A DNA stretch of 13,000 bases from Glandiceps talaboti (taxonomy: Eukaryota; Hemichordata; Enteropneusta; Spengelidae), in assembly GCF_964340395.1 (NCBI RefSeq), contig NC_135549.1, forward strand, positions 1,944,501-1,957,500, read 5' to 3'. The position numbers and the translations under genes were made by a program. How positions within the stretch are numbered: position 1 is the stretch's first letter; each line of letters opens with the position of its first letter. The notes under the pieces were generated by a model. The model saw nothing but the letters and a program-made list of their open reading frames with translations, was not told the origin of the DNA and did not search any database. Of this stretch, positions 1-8,966 are shown piece by piece.

Positions 1-100
1 CAAAATGGAAACCGTTTCAACACCTTGCAAAGGTTGTCAGCAAGAAAAAAGGAACACGTTTGCATTCATTTTGAACCTTGAAGATCAAACACTTGTTGAT
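1..100 (+). CDS. Possible 3' part of a coding exon ending at a splice donor
   Basis: The frame starting at base 2 is open for 33 codons and runs straight into GAT|GTAAGTAT, a near-consensus splice donor at 101. That makes it a phase-0 exon end. The other two plus-strand frames stop before the donor (TGA near 72-74 and at 79-81), so only one frame fits. The intron-side continuation of the open frame stops at 125-127. The peptide begins KMETVSTPCKGCQQEK and ends NLEDQTLVD; it has a CxxC pair, is otherwise polar, and belongs to no family I recognise. The 5' end of the exon lies outside the window, and the ATG at 5-7 could be internal. With 33 codons, an open frame could occur by chance; the support is the agreement of frame and donor. 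Confidence 0.35.
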
Positions 101-3091
101 GTAAGTATACATGGCTTTTACTTTTGACAGAAATTATGCTGGCAAGGTGAACTTGAAAACGTATCCATTATGAAGTTTCTTCATAGGTTTTTATCTGGTT
201 TTACTTTAATAATTATATTTGGACCAAATTTTCCGATTCATTATTTTTGAGAAGTTTCAAAATATCACTCTTTTCATATATTCCCTGCTTACCGAATGAG
301 CATAACCCTATTAGCCATAAGATAACATATCATTATTAAGAAGAACGCACGTATTATTAACAACAGTACAGGATATGACGATTCATTGACAACAAAATTA
401 ACACCTATTTTGCCTGTGCACATAAGATGTACAATATAGAAAATATTGAAATTGTAAGTAACACATAGTTTGTCATTGAAAATAAGACATCATAATCCCA
501 CAGTAATACACTTAATCAAGTATATGTTAAACTTCTTTTCAGTAAATAAAAAGTCGATGGATCATGGAACTAATCTATGTATAGAGAATATTAATAATAG
601 AGTAGAAGATATTACATTTTTGCTGGATTAATTTTACAATATCGAACAAAATCTATTCCGAAAAGACATTGTAGTCCCTCTATGCAATCTACTTTAATTC
701 AAATTTCAATTAAAGAATAGTAACTTTAGCTACCACACTATAGAAAGCAATAAGTCACCTCATGGAAAATGTTCTAAAGAGGTTTTGAAACAACAGAATA
801 TATTAATCTCATGTAGTTGTAGTTTAGTTGTTTTTCTGTCAGCAGCTCGGCGAGTTCCTGTGATGAAAATAGTCGACAGAATTCAATATCTTTAGAGAAT
901 GGTAATCAAACTCAGTGTCTCTCTTATCAGGTTTCAACACTCGTCTTACTCGCACTAATACTACTATAACAACCATTAGGCTAGAGGTCATGAATAAGTT
1001 CAGACACATCTGTCGTGTTACCGTTAGTCACAATCGATTGCTATGGATATCCTATGATCAACACTAATGATGTATGAAAGGACAAGTACAAGAGCAACAC
1101 TAGTAATCTTAAATGCTTACACTAATGCGATTTTCCTTACCGGTTGTCATAGATACCGAATGATGAGTTTTACTCCAATTTATTTGATAGTTGTCATATC
1201 AAAGACTACCTCAAATCTGGATTCAAATTGCAACAACGGGATTCTTGTTGAAGTTAGAAAAATGTTTACTTATAACAGCCCCTCGCTACATACAGTATTA
1301 ATGACCAGTGACTGGGTCCGACTACAACATAATTTTTTTAACAAACAGGAAACTATCTCGCATCTCTGTTACAACTCAATTGCAAGCTTTAATAGTTGTA
1401 CAGTGTAAGTGAAACATGGATGTTTGGAGTAATTGGTTCATACGACCCCTAACGTATTGAATGCCTTATACCTGATACATTGCATGCTATACATGCTGAA
1501 TCGCATAATAGATAAACAATATTATTTTTGTAGATGCAATATATATTATATGATGACACATCGGTGAAAACAATATTGGGTGCGGACCCAATAATATTCA
1601 TCATCATTGGTAAACCCCAAATAGATCACTTTTCAAATGCCGCATACCATATATTAACAGTAGAGTAATTGCTAAGTAATAGAAAATAAGCAGTTATTTA
1701 CAATTCATAACTTCAAAAACGATTGAATCAAAGCCCTGGTCAGTGAGCGAATATTATATCGAAAAGAACAGTTGAAATCGTTTACTTAGGTGTGGCGGTC
1801 AGGCGAGAGTACTTTCCAGTCACTATTAGTCGTATCAGCTGATTTACAAATGCAAATGAACTTGGTGATGGATGTCTTATTTATTACATTGACGGATTTA
1901 ATGCTTACTGGCGCGGAAATATACGAGCAGCTTGACAAATCAGGCATGAAAAATCTTACATGAATCGTTGGAGATAGTCATCAGCGTCAACTCCTGCATT
2001 GAGTAATTTCTTTGGCTTGAGGTGATTTGACGGTGTTTGCTAACAGAATTTTAATAGGTTAATTAACTATAATAGCAGGTACATTTAGTTGTATGGTCAA
2101 TTTCATCTATTATTAACACATCTGTCAATTTCCCTCGTCATAATTTGATGCGAATAACAAAGGAAGTAAAACAGTTATTAACAATATCGCACAAATACTG
2201 TACTATCTTATCTTTTAATTTCGTACCAAGGAGTTAGTGTAATGATTTTCCCTCTCAAATTGTTATTTTCCTGGAAGCCATACAAGGAGAACACGTAAAC
2301 ACGATGTGTTGATCAAGAAAATCTATTGCGCAGAAAGCATTCTTATATTGTACATGCCTTCAAACCCAAGTAGAAACTAGTTGTAACCTTCAAATTTCAT
2401 GAAACGTAGTTTTCTCAGCGTGAACAATTTCCACTTTAAATTTTTCCCTAATAGAGCATACACTTTTCATGTTATTTCAATAATCAATTGAGGCACGAGC
2501 AATTATATAATATACACCTTAAGTTTAGGATGGTAAACATTCCTTCATTTCCTATTTCTCGACGTAAGACGTACATACAGAGTGGCATGGCAGATTGGAA
2601 AGATACCATCATGCATAATGCATAATGATTTAAGGTAATATATGATAGATGTCTGCCTGTTTAAGGAAACTTGCATATACCGTCCCTCGTATATTTTACT
2701 TCTGTTGTGGGAGTTTGACAAATGTTTAGGTCATCAAAAACAGCCTTACTATGGATACAATGAATGCATTACTACCCAACATTAATATATGCCGGTTAAC
2801 GACACATCGCTATACTATGTAATATGTGCTATGTATGCCTTTCTACTTCTTACACCACTCGATGCATGTTGTAAGTGAAAACCAGAAAGATATATAGATA
2901 ACACTATGTATAACCGCGTTTTCTTTTATTAATGTGCATACTTTATAGTGTATTTTAAGTTCCCAACAAACATATCGCTGAAAACAGCCAAAGACATCGC
3001 ATAGTACCGCTATATTTGACGTGACTGAGTAGAGTAACTATTGCTAACTTTGTATAGTTCAACAAAAATATGGAATTTAATTCATATGTAT

Positions 3092-3092
<1 letters not shown>
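101..3092. other. Gene-free AT-rich stretch
   Basis: If the first 100 bases are an exon, this is the start of its downstream intron. I see no recognisable gene, RNA gene or mobile element. The one longer plus-strand frame (1067-1408, 113 codons) has no family signature, no obvious splice sites at its ends and mixed composition; I treat it as chance. A short hairpin sits at 1574-1593, listed separately. Small direct repeats such as ATGCATAATGCATAAT near 2611-2627 do not rise above background. Confidence 0.6.
1574..1593. repeat. 8-bp perfect hairpin with GCGG loop
   Basis: TATTGGGT (1574-1581) and ACCCAATA (1586-1593) are perfect reverse complements around the 4-base loop GCGG. An extra ATT beyond a 2-base offset could lengthen the stem. 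It lies in AT-rich DNA with no gene beside it and has no known role. Confidence 0.5.
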
Positions 3093-3143
<51 letters not shown>

Positions 3144-3152
3144 AAGAAAGAA

Positions 3153-3221
3153 AGACAAACAAACAGACCTACCGATCGACAGATAGATAGATGGATAGAT
3201 CGATAGATAGATAGATAGATC

Positions 3222-3224
<3 letters not shown>
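3153..3224. repeat. Irregular 72-bp core, copy 1
   Basis: Eighteen 4-bp units beginning AGAC AAAC AAAC AGAC CTAC and continuing through CGAT, CGAC, GGAT and two further CGAT units. It is identical to 3421-3492. Because point-substituted units are individually recognisable, an identical pair shows that the block was copied as a whole. Confidence 0.95.
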
Positions 3225-3281
<57 letters not shown>

Positions 3282-3333
3282 GATAGATAGATAGACGGAC
3301 GGACGGACGGACGGACGGACGGACGGACGGACG

Positions 3334-3399
<66 letters not shown>

Positions 3400-3420
3400 A
3401 AGAAAGAAAGAAAGAAAGAA

Positions 3421-3489
3421 AGACAAACAAACAGACCTACCGATCGACAGATAGATAGATGGATAGATCGATAGATAGATAGATAGATC

Positions 3490-3492
<3 letters not shown>
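3421..3492. repeat. Irregular 72-bp core, copy 2
   Basis: Identical to 3153-3224 at a distance of 268 bp. The AGAA run before it has 6 units against 3 before copy 1. The GGAC run after it has 15 units against 11. Confidence 0.95.
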
Positions 3493-3559
<67 letters not shown>

Positions 3560-3613
3560 CGGACGGACGGACGGACGGACGGACGGACGGACGGACGGAC
3601 GGACGGACGGACG

Positions 3614-3703
<90 letters not shown>

Positions 3704-3722
3704 TAGATAGATAGATAGATAG

Positions 3723-5740
3723 CTATGAATAATGATGGCAAAGATGAATTTCCGTGATTTTATGGATGATACAATATATCCCAATCTGAACAGATGTTCA
3801 CACTTGACGCTGCATTGTATGATGCTGAGAACATGAACTCTAACAAATTGAACCATGTGTGCAAAAACCAGAGATACGAAACCAAAACCGACTTAGTATG
3901 TTCATGTCGTGTATCTTATGGATTATTAAAGTCAAGTCTTCAGGAGCATTATCTTACCCCAGCCTGTAGATGCGAAAATTTTCATTTCAAAGTCATTCGA
4001 TCTGTTTATACGAGAATATGTCAAAGATCCTTAGATGGCAACAGAGCCAACGGTAATTTTATGAGGTGTGGTCTAATCTTCTACTATTGCACAGCATGAC
4101 ATTTAACACCCATTGGGTATTTTTGAACGAATGGTCGACTTTTTCCACTTATACATATAGGTATGTTTTACAGCGGCCATTTGTATGAGAAATGAGAATT
4201 TACTTTCGATATTTTAATAAAATAACATTGCTAGCTTGTTCCACCTGTATAAATAATAATAATGTGATTTAACATGGACCAAGTCCATGTTTGGCAGTCA
4301 AAAGATTATGACAAGGTAGATAATATGTTGAAAGTCTGTTATTGTATGTATTAGTTTGGGAAGTCACTTGTAAACAAACTTGGAAAACACGAGTGATCAC
4401 TCCATCATGTCTAGTCTGTGCATGCATCTGTCTGCAAATTTCCCATACATTGGAACATCATCATGCATAAAACGTTTGGTTGTAAAACAATCCTGTGTTT
4501 GACATGCTTGTTTACAGTCACATCCTTTATGAACGATAACTAACCGGTTGACGTACTTTTTTTTTATTTTTGGTATGTTAATGAGTCAACTCAGAGTTAC
4601 AAACTTATACTTGGTCTATATTGTTTCAAATACATGTATTTTCAAATAAACAAAATATATCAAAGGTTTACATTAATTAACAATCCAAAGTAAGTACTCA
4701 CTGGTCATCCATATGACATCTTTAAAACAATATTTATGAGCTTTAATACTTCAATTTCAAGTCTTTTGCCCATTACACTACTAACCTTCTGGTTCACTTC
4801 TGTTTTAATAAACCTATACAGACTCTTTAGTCTTCTAGGTAGTCTGGCTTAAACCACTGAAATATATCAAACCTTGGCATCGTATACAATATGTCTGTCT
4901 TGTTGATAGGAATTACTGTTCTAGTAAATATGGATGAATTTGGGACGCCGGAAACTTCATACATGTGTATATTGTCCTTAATTACAGTGGGCATAATGGC
5001 AGTCATGTATTATTCACTGAAAATGAATGAAATGGGAATTGCTTGGCTGTCGCCACACTGCTATAACGGAGTTAGTAATGTTATACACAATCCCTTGTAT
5101 GATTGCCGAAAACTTGCAACACAAATTGAACTTTTCATCTGATAAAACTTAAATTTAGTAAAAACTTCCCAAAATTGCACTACTGTATTGGATAGACGTT
5201 TATAGTTTTTTTAATATAAAAAGCAAATTGTTGTAATAAATCTGTTGAAATATCGCAAGACATTAAAGTGGTTTTCTTTTAGAGAAAACAACATTTTGGG
5301 AATGTATTGTGTCTTGGCAATCGTTGTGAATCAATCTATACACCGACTATCTTGTGTGCTAGAGACATTGAATATCCAGAGCTAATATTTTTCTTTGACT
5401 GCAAATACGAAACCTTTATTTTCGCTCCAATTATAACCAACAGTAACAGTACACTATTGAAATCGTGCGAGTAATTTAGATCAGAATTTATCTACAATAT
5501 AGGTATCATATTTTCCCCACTTTCCTTGTTGGTTTTTTGTAAGGCTTGTTTGGGCAGGTGTAAACCATTATATTCAACTGTAGGGATTCTGTTATGTAAA
5601 CTATTAATAGTTGTCTTTGGAAAGAATTCTCTGAAATGAAATGGGTTTCCATTCTTTATTTACACTTCCGAATACCGTGATAAGAGATAAAATAGTACCG
5701 ATGGCGATATAGCACAACTATATTTTCTGTTGCTACATGT
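3723..5740. other. Gene-free AT-rich stretch
   Basis: No supported gene. Two short plus-strand frames occur. The one at 3794-4099 (101 codons) has no recognisable domain. The one at 4891-5142 (83 codons) has one hydrophobic run around residues 27-43 and is preceded by a weak acceptor-like TTGTTGATAG. Neither shows a family signature. The stretch includes a 9-bp perfect hairpin at 4271-4291 and a T-run near 4557-4566. Confidence 0.55.
4271..4291. repeat. 9-bp perfect hairpin with 3-base loop
   Basis: AACATGGAC (4271-4279) and GTCCATGTT (4283-4291) are perfect reverse complements separated by CAA. It is a compact inverted repeat with no gene or T-run that would suggest a terminator. Role unknown. 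Confidence 0.6.
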
Positions 5741-5748
5741 ATGGGCAT

Positions 5749-5960
5749 GGTCTTGTTGCTAGGCATATTGGCTTACATTTTGGAATCGTTATATACTTGC
5801 CTACCCATCCCAGATTTCATCTTTGCAATATACATCATCATTTTGCTGTCGGGGTCTTGTTGTGGCATATTTGCATACATTTTAAAAATCTTTATTCACT
5901 CTATTCAGCTACCCATCCCTGTTCTCATCTTTGTAAAATACATTTTTATTTTTATTTTCG
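5749..5960 (+). repeat. Imperfect tandem duplication, about 102-108 bp per unit
   Basis: Copy 1 (about 5749-5852) and copy 2 (about 5853-5960) share GGTCTTGTTG, then GGCATATT, TACATTTT, CTACCCATCCC and TCATCTTTG in the same order. The offset is 104 bp at the left end, 102 in the middle and 108 at the right, so small insertions and deletions have built up since duplication. An open frame from ATG 5741 (107 codons) spans both copies. It contains the matching pairs GILAYIL/GIFAYIL and LPIP/LPIP, with offsets of 34 and 36 codons. The peptide is very hydrophobic, as T-rich DNA produces in this frame, so I do not call it a gene. Confidence 0.7.
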
Positions 5961-6063
5961 TTTTATCAATATTCTTACCTCACTATAGGTTTATTTTGTT
6001 GTTTGTTCCTGTCAATGTTTTTACTCGTCTTTTTAGTAGTGTATGTATTTTAATTTTTTCTTA

Positions 6064-6142
6064 GTGCTGCTCCTAACAATCCTAGTGAGCCCTTGATACA
6101 AAAGGGATGCAATAAATAAATAAATAATAAATAAATAAATAT
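6064..6142 (+). mobile_element. Probable 3' tail of a decayed non-LTR retrotransposon
   Basis: After a T-rich stretch (about 5940-6062) comes CCCTTGATACAAAAGGG, which can fold as a 5-bp hairpin. It is followed by GATGCAATAAATAAATAAAT and a run of AAAT units to 6142. A small terminal hairpin followed by a short simple repeat is a common ending of non-LTR elements of the CR1/L2/Jockey type. I see no reverse transcriptase or endonuclease reading frame upstream, so this would be a 5'-truncated remnant. Where it starts is unclear; it may include the duplication at 5749-5960. An unrelated AAAT microsatellite is the alternative. Confidence 0.35.
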
Positions 6143-6239
6143 TCATAATCATTTCACTGTTGCTAAGGGCGTGATCATGGTTGTTAGTGCCAGTTGTATC
6201 AAAATGGTTTAAACAATAACTGCAGAATAACACCTCCAG

Positions 6240-6326
6240 AAGCTAGAAACATTCACACCAAGTTCAGTCCCGTTCACCATATAGTTTTCAAGATTTAATT
6301 CTGGGATCTAGATCTACATGTTTACA
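6240..6326. repeat. Partial copy of the 147-bp repeat
   Basis: AACATTCACACCAAGTTCAG and the following TAGTTTTCAAGATTTAA match AACGCTCCCATCAAAATTTC and TAGTTTTGGCATTATAGATT in the next unit. This looks like the right half of a diverged copy of the unit at 6327-6473. Confidence 0.5.
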
Positions 6327-6473
6327 CCTAATTTGCATATCACTGAAGGGATCATCATGTTATGAAAGGTTCTGAATCTAAACACCCCTAAGAACGCTCC
6401 CATCAAAATTTCAGCCCCCATCTGCTCAGTAGTTTTGGCATTATAGATTTTACCAAAAAGACACATTCTTGGC
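6327..6473. repeat. 147-bp repeat unit, copy 1
   Basis: Starts with CCTAATTTGCATATCACTGA, which recurs exactly 147 bp downstream. Further shared blocks include TCATNATGTTATGA, TAAACACCCC and AAGAANGNTCCCATCAAA. The minus-strand frame at 6314-6553 is an effect of this tandem repeat: it contains the repeated peptide pieces GxFLGVF, HNxM and SVICKLG. Confidence 0.85.
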
Positions 6474-6620
6474 CCTAATTTGCATATCACTGATTGGTTC
6501 ATGATGTTATGAACAATTCTTAATATAAACACCCCCAAGAATGTTCCCATCAAATTCCAGAGCGATCTGCCCAGTAAATGTTTGATGTTAAGTTAATTTT
6601 TTTGACCAAAAATAGCATAA
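6474..6620. repeat. 147-bp repeat unit, copy 2
   Basis: The first 80 or so bases align closely with 6327-6406. The right part (GAGCGATCTGCCCAGTAAAT and the following TTTTTTTGACCAAAAATA) aligns with TCTGCTCAGTAGTTTTGG and TTTTACCAAAAAGACACATT in copy 1. The right boundary is approximate because the next unit is more diverged. Confidence 0.8.
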
Positions 6621-6704
6621 CATAGCGATCATTTCGATTAAAACAATTTCCCAATAAATTCCAAAAGTAATGTCCACACCCCCCCCACACACACACACAC
6701 ACAA

Positions 6705-6745
<41 letters not shown>

Positions 6746-6780
6746 CCCAGACACAGCACCATGCCTATAGCACATGAACT
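6621..6780. repeat. Diverged repeat unit with embedded C-run, CA and GACA microsatellites
   Basis: The left part (GATCATTTCGATTAAAACAA, then TTTCCCAAT) resembles the separate copy near 7478-7506. It runs into C8 (6679-6686), a CA run (6686-6703) and (AGAC)10 (6705-6744). It then continues with ATGCCTATAGCACATGAAC at 6761-6779, which recurs in altered form at 6928-6948. The minus-strand frame at 6550-6762 is a by-product. Confidence 0.7.
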
Positions 6781-6809
6781 TTATAAGTTTAGTTGTGCTA
6801 ACTAGTGAC

Positions 6810-6950
6810 TGAAATCAACATCCCTACCAAATATCAAAATATTCTTCCAGTGGTTTTTGACTTTAAAGTTTTCTTTAAGTTTAAGTCAACCACAGATAGG
6901 CAGACAGACAGACAGATGGACACTATCATGTCTGTAGCACAAATGAACCT
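6810..6950. repeat. Second diverged GACA-bearing unit
   Basis: Contains CCCTACCAAATATCAAAATA, CCAGTGGTTTTTGACTTTAA, a short AGGC-(AGAC)3-AGAT run at 6898-6917, and ATGTCTGTAGCACAAATGAAC split around 6928-6948. The last block matches 6761-6779 at a spacing of 167 bp. So the flank and the GACA run recur together, as expected if the microsatellite is part of the repeated element. Confidence 0.65.
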
Positions 6951-7429
6951 GTTTTAATCAAAGATAGTGTCTGTGTTTTAAGTCAGATAAAAACAGTGTT
7001 TCCAGGCAACCTCACCATTGACATAGAGGTGTGAAGTACATGACAGTCACAAACCATTAGCGGTCCAAGTGCAACAAACCCGCGGGCTTGCCTGGCGAAA
7101 ACGGGTGTCATAAAAGTTGTTTGCATCTCTAAAGCTGTTTGTAGCGTTACTTATAATAGCCTAATAAATTGATAACAACTGATATAAGACGGAGATAAGG
7201 TTTGCCTCAATTGCAGTCCATGCAGACGGCCGAATAGAGGTTTTACAGCTGTTTACTTGTGTTATGTAAGAGCCCATCATCACATGTGTAAATATTGGTA
7301 CTCTTTGATAACAAGTCCCCTTGCTTGGCTAATGGCCTGTCCCAGTAATGAGACCATAAAATATTTCAAGATTTCATGACATCAATAAAACAATAAACTT
7401 TCATTTCTATGCTTAGTCATAGCATTTTC
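6951..7429. other. Unique AT-rich stretch
   Basis: No gene or recognisable element. A small GC-rich island around 7077-7110 contains the 8-bp palindrome CCCGCGGG (7079-7086), which stands out in this AT-rich setting. No other structure seen. Confidence 0.5.
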
Positions 7430-7580
7430 TCACACCAAAACTCTCGTTTTTCGACCCAAAATGCACATCTCTGGGGTGATCATTTTCATTTGAACAACTT
7501 TCCATCACACACCGTAATTAATGTCCCACCAAATACCAAAGCGATCGCTCTGGTGTTTTTTTTTACTTTGCCAGCGCGCA
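7430..7580. repeat. Dispersed diverged copy of the 6240-6950 repeat family
   Basis: AAATGCACATCTCTGGGGTG, then GATCATTTTCATTTGAACAA and CTTTCCATC, resemble the unit at 6474-6660. CCACCAAATACCAAAGCGAT, then CGCTCTGGTGTTTTT, resembles both CCAGAGCGATCTGCCCAGT near 6557 and CTACCAAATATCAAAATATT near 6824. A near-palindrome CCAAAGCGATCGCTCTGG (about 7536-7553) lies inside. It causes similar peptides (KAIALVF and RAIALVF) on opposite strands; the frames at 7409-7600 (+) and 7486-7692 (-) are therefore not genes. Confidence 0.6.
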
Positions 7581-8816
7581 GATTTGAAGTAAGATCATGA
7601 AGACTTATATTAACTGGCACTTTTCCACGTACACTGTGCGAAAAAAAACACTTTACAATTATTACCCATGGTACGGACCTAATATACAGCACAGCAGCTC
7701 ATTTATACTTCTCCAGGTCCCAGGGGAGTATACATTTCGATGTAGTTTCCGGACACAGTTTGGGTTCAAATCGTGCCGTGTATTTGATAGTCATTGTACA
7801 TTCATGGGAACCTGCATGGATGCGATTTATAAAATCAATATTCATAATACGTACTTAAAATTGATGTTATTTTCATTTTTCGCACCACCCTTTCCATCAC
7901 TAGGAATGTGTTTCTAAAAGGTCGGAAGAATTAGCCACATGTAACTGTTCAGGTAAAGTGGTTTAAATGAGGAATAAACCACACATGTTATAGCAATACA
8001 TTTTCCAGACATATTTTGAAAAGAGAATAATTTTGATCATTTTGTTCAATGAATTTTTTCAAGCGATTATTAATATACACAAAAAGCAGGGCTAACTTAA
8101 TAAAATTTCGAATTAATCAAATTGCTTCAACTCAGCTATTTCACCATGTGTCTGATGAGTATCAACATTCAGGAATTTAACAAGAAACATCCCCAAAGCT
8201 CTTTTGATTATATTTTTCAACACATCAGCCACATTTTTCTGAACACACTAACCATCAAAGCCCCCGCCTATCAAGTTTAGAAAATAATTTGACAGCACAT
8301 ATTTCATAAATGAGTTTTCTTGAATCTCTAACAATTAGATGTCAATCAAACCACTGGGAATGTACAAAATCCCTCTAACGTTTATGAATAAAGCCCAAAT
8401 TGTTAAGCTCAATGTTATCCATGGAAACCATTCTCTATCTGGTAACGCCATTTTTTTCAGTAACGACATTCAGTTTTGACGTCACATCCATACTGGATTG
8501 ACTTGATAGAATTAACCCTGTAGGTATATTTGTTATCGGTATGCTGTTCACGTATTCATTTCTACATCTAAATCTGGTGGAGCGTGAGTAAAAAGTCACA
8601 CGTGACCTTAATGCTTTATTCATTTTCTTCCGCTCACGGATATGACATTTCTGAAAGTTTAAAGGAATTAAAACTTCTAACCTTTGATGCTACTTTTAAT
8701 CTTTTAATACAGGGGATAATATAGTCGACTTGGGTCACTTTTATTCCGTACTTTAAGGTCATTGGCCTTTCATATAGTATTACAAGTTTACAAGATGACA
8801 GCGACAAAGCAATGCA
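7581..8816. other. AT-rich stretch without a supported gene
   Basis: A plus-strand frame at 7597-7917 (106 codons) holds an acceptor-like TTATACTTCTCCAG ending at 7716, followed by an open segment; see findings. The minus-strand frame at 8435-8623 (62 codons) has no recognised domain. The only other notable sites are a full CRE palindrome at 8477-8484 and a CACGTG E-box at 8599-8604. Confidence 0.5.
8477..8484. promoter_or_regulatory. Full CRE palindrome TGACGTCA
   Basis: A perfect 8-bp match to the CREB/ATF site. A CACGTG E-box follows about 115 bp downstream (8599-8604), overlapped by the nuclear-receptor half-site TGACCTT (8603-8609). No transcript start is visible nearby, so any regulatory role is inference. 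Confidence 0.25.
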
Positions 8817-8912
<96 letters not shown>

Positions 8913-8966
8913 GTAGGTAGGTAGGTAGGTAGGTAGGTAGGTAGGCAGGCAGGCAGGCAGGCAGGC

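Larger units (their letters stand above)
3093..3722. repeat. Compound tetranucleotide satellite (AGAC/AGAA/AGAT/GGAC) with 268-bp higher-order period
   Basis: From 3093 to 3720 there are 157 consecutive 4-bp units with no break in register. The order is AGAT, (AGAC)11, (AGAA)3, an 18-unit irregular core, then AGAT units with one AAAT, AGAC, (GGAC)11, (AGAC)14, (AGAA)6, the same core again, (AGAT)16, AGAC, (GGAC)15, (AGAC)20, (AGAT)5. The core at 3153-3224 and its copy at 3421-3492 are identical over 72 bp and carry the odd units CTAC, CGAT, CGAC and GGAT. The core offset is 268 bp, or 67 units. The two copies differ in the lengths of their homogeneous runs. On the minus strand none of these repeats contains a stop in any frame, which explains the overlapping frames of 67-190 codons there. 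They encode the same tetrapeptide periods (SVCL, SIYL, SVRP, SFFL) in all three frames and are not genes. Confidence 0.97.

Noticed and set aside
1067-1408. 113-codon plus-strand frame as a gene
   Set aside because: No recognisable domain, splice context or composition change. Length is compatible with chance in 13 kb.
3093-3722. CRISPR array, suggested by the regular repeats
   Set aside because: There are no unique spacers; every unit is a 4-bp variant in one register. The sequence is otherwise eukaryotic in character.
2955-3856. Overlapping minus-strand reading frames of 67, 117, 190 and 139 codons
   Set aside because: They are translations of the tetranucleotide array, whose minus strand has no stops in any frame. 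The peptides are simple SVCL/SIYL/SVRP periods.
3794-4099. 101-codon plus-strand frame as a gene
   Set aside because: No domain or splice context recognised. The cysteine spacing matches no motif I know.
4891-5142. 83-codon plus-strand frame with one hydrophobic segment as a small membrane protein or exon
   Set aside because: Only a weak acceptor-like site at the start and no donor. A single hydrophobic run is common in AT-rich chance frames.
6314-6553. 79-codon minus-strand frame with internal repeats as a repeat protein
   Set aside because: Its internal repeats are simply the 147-bp DNA tandem repeat, whose length is a multiple of three.
7005-7020. GTTTCCAGGCAAC (near 7009) and TTATCCATGGAAAC (8415-8428) as further X-boxes
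   Set aside because: One has a shortened spacer and the other two mismatches in the left half. Such partial matches are expected by chance.
7764-7775. GGGTTCAAATCG as the B box of a second SINE or tRNA
   Set aside because: No convincing A box at the right distance upstream, and no tRNA folding.
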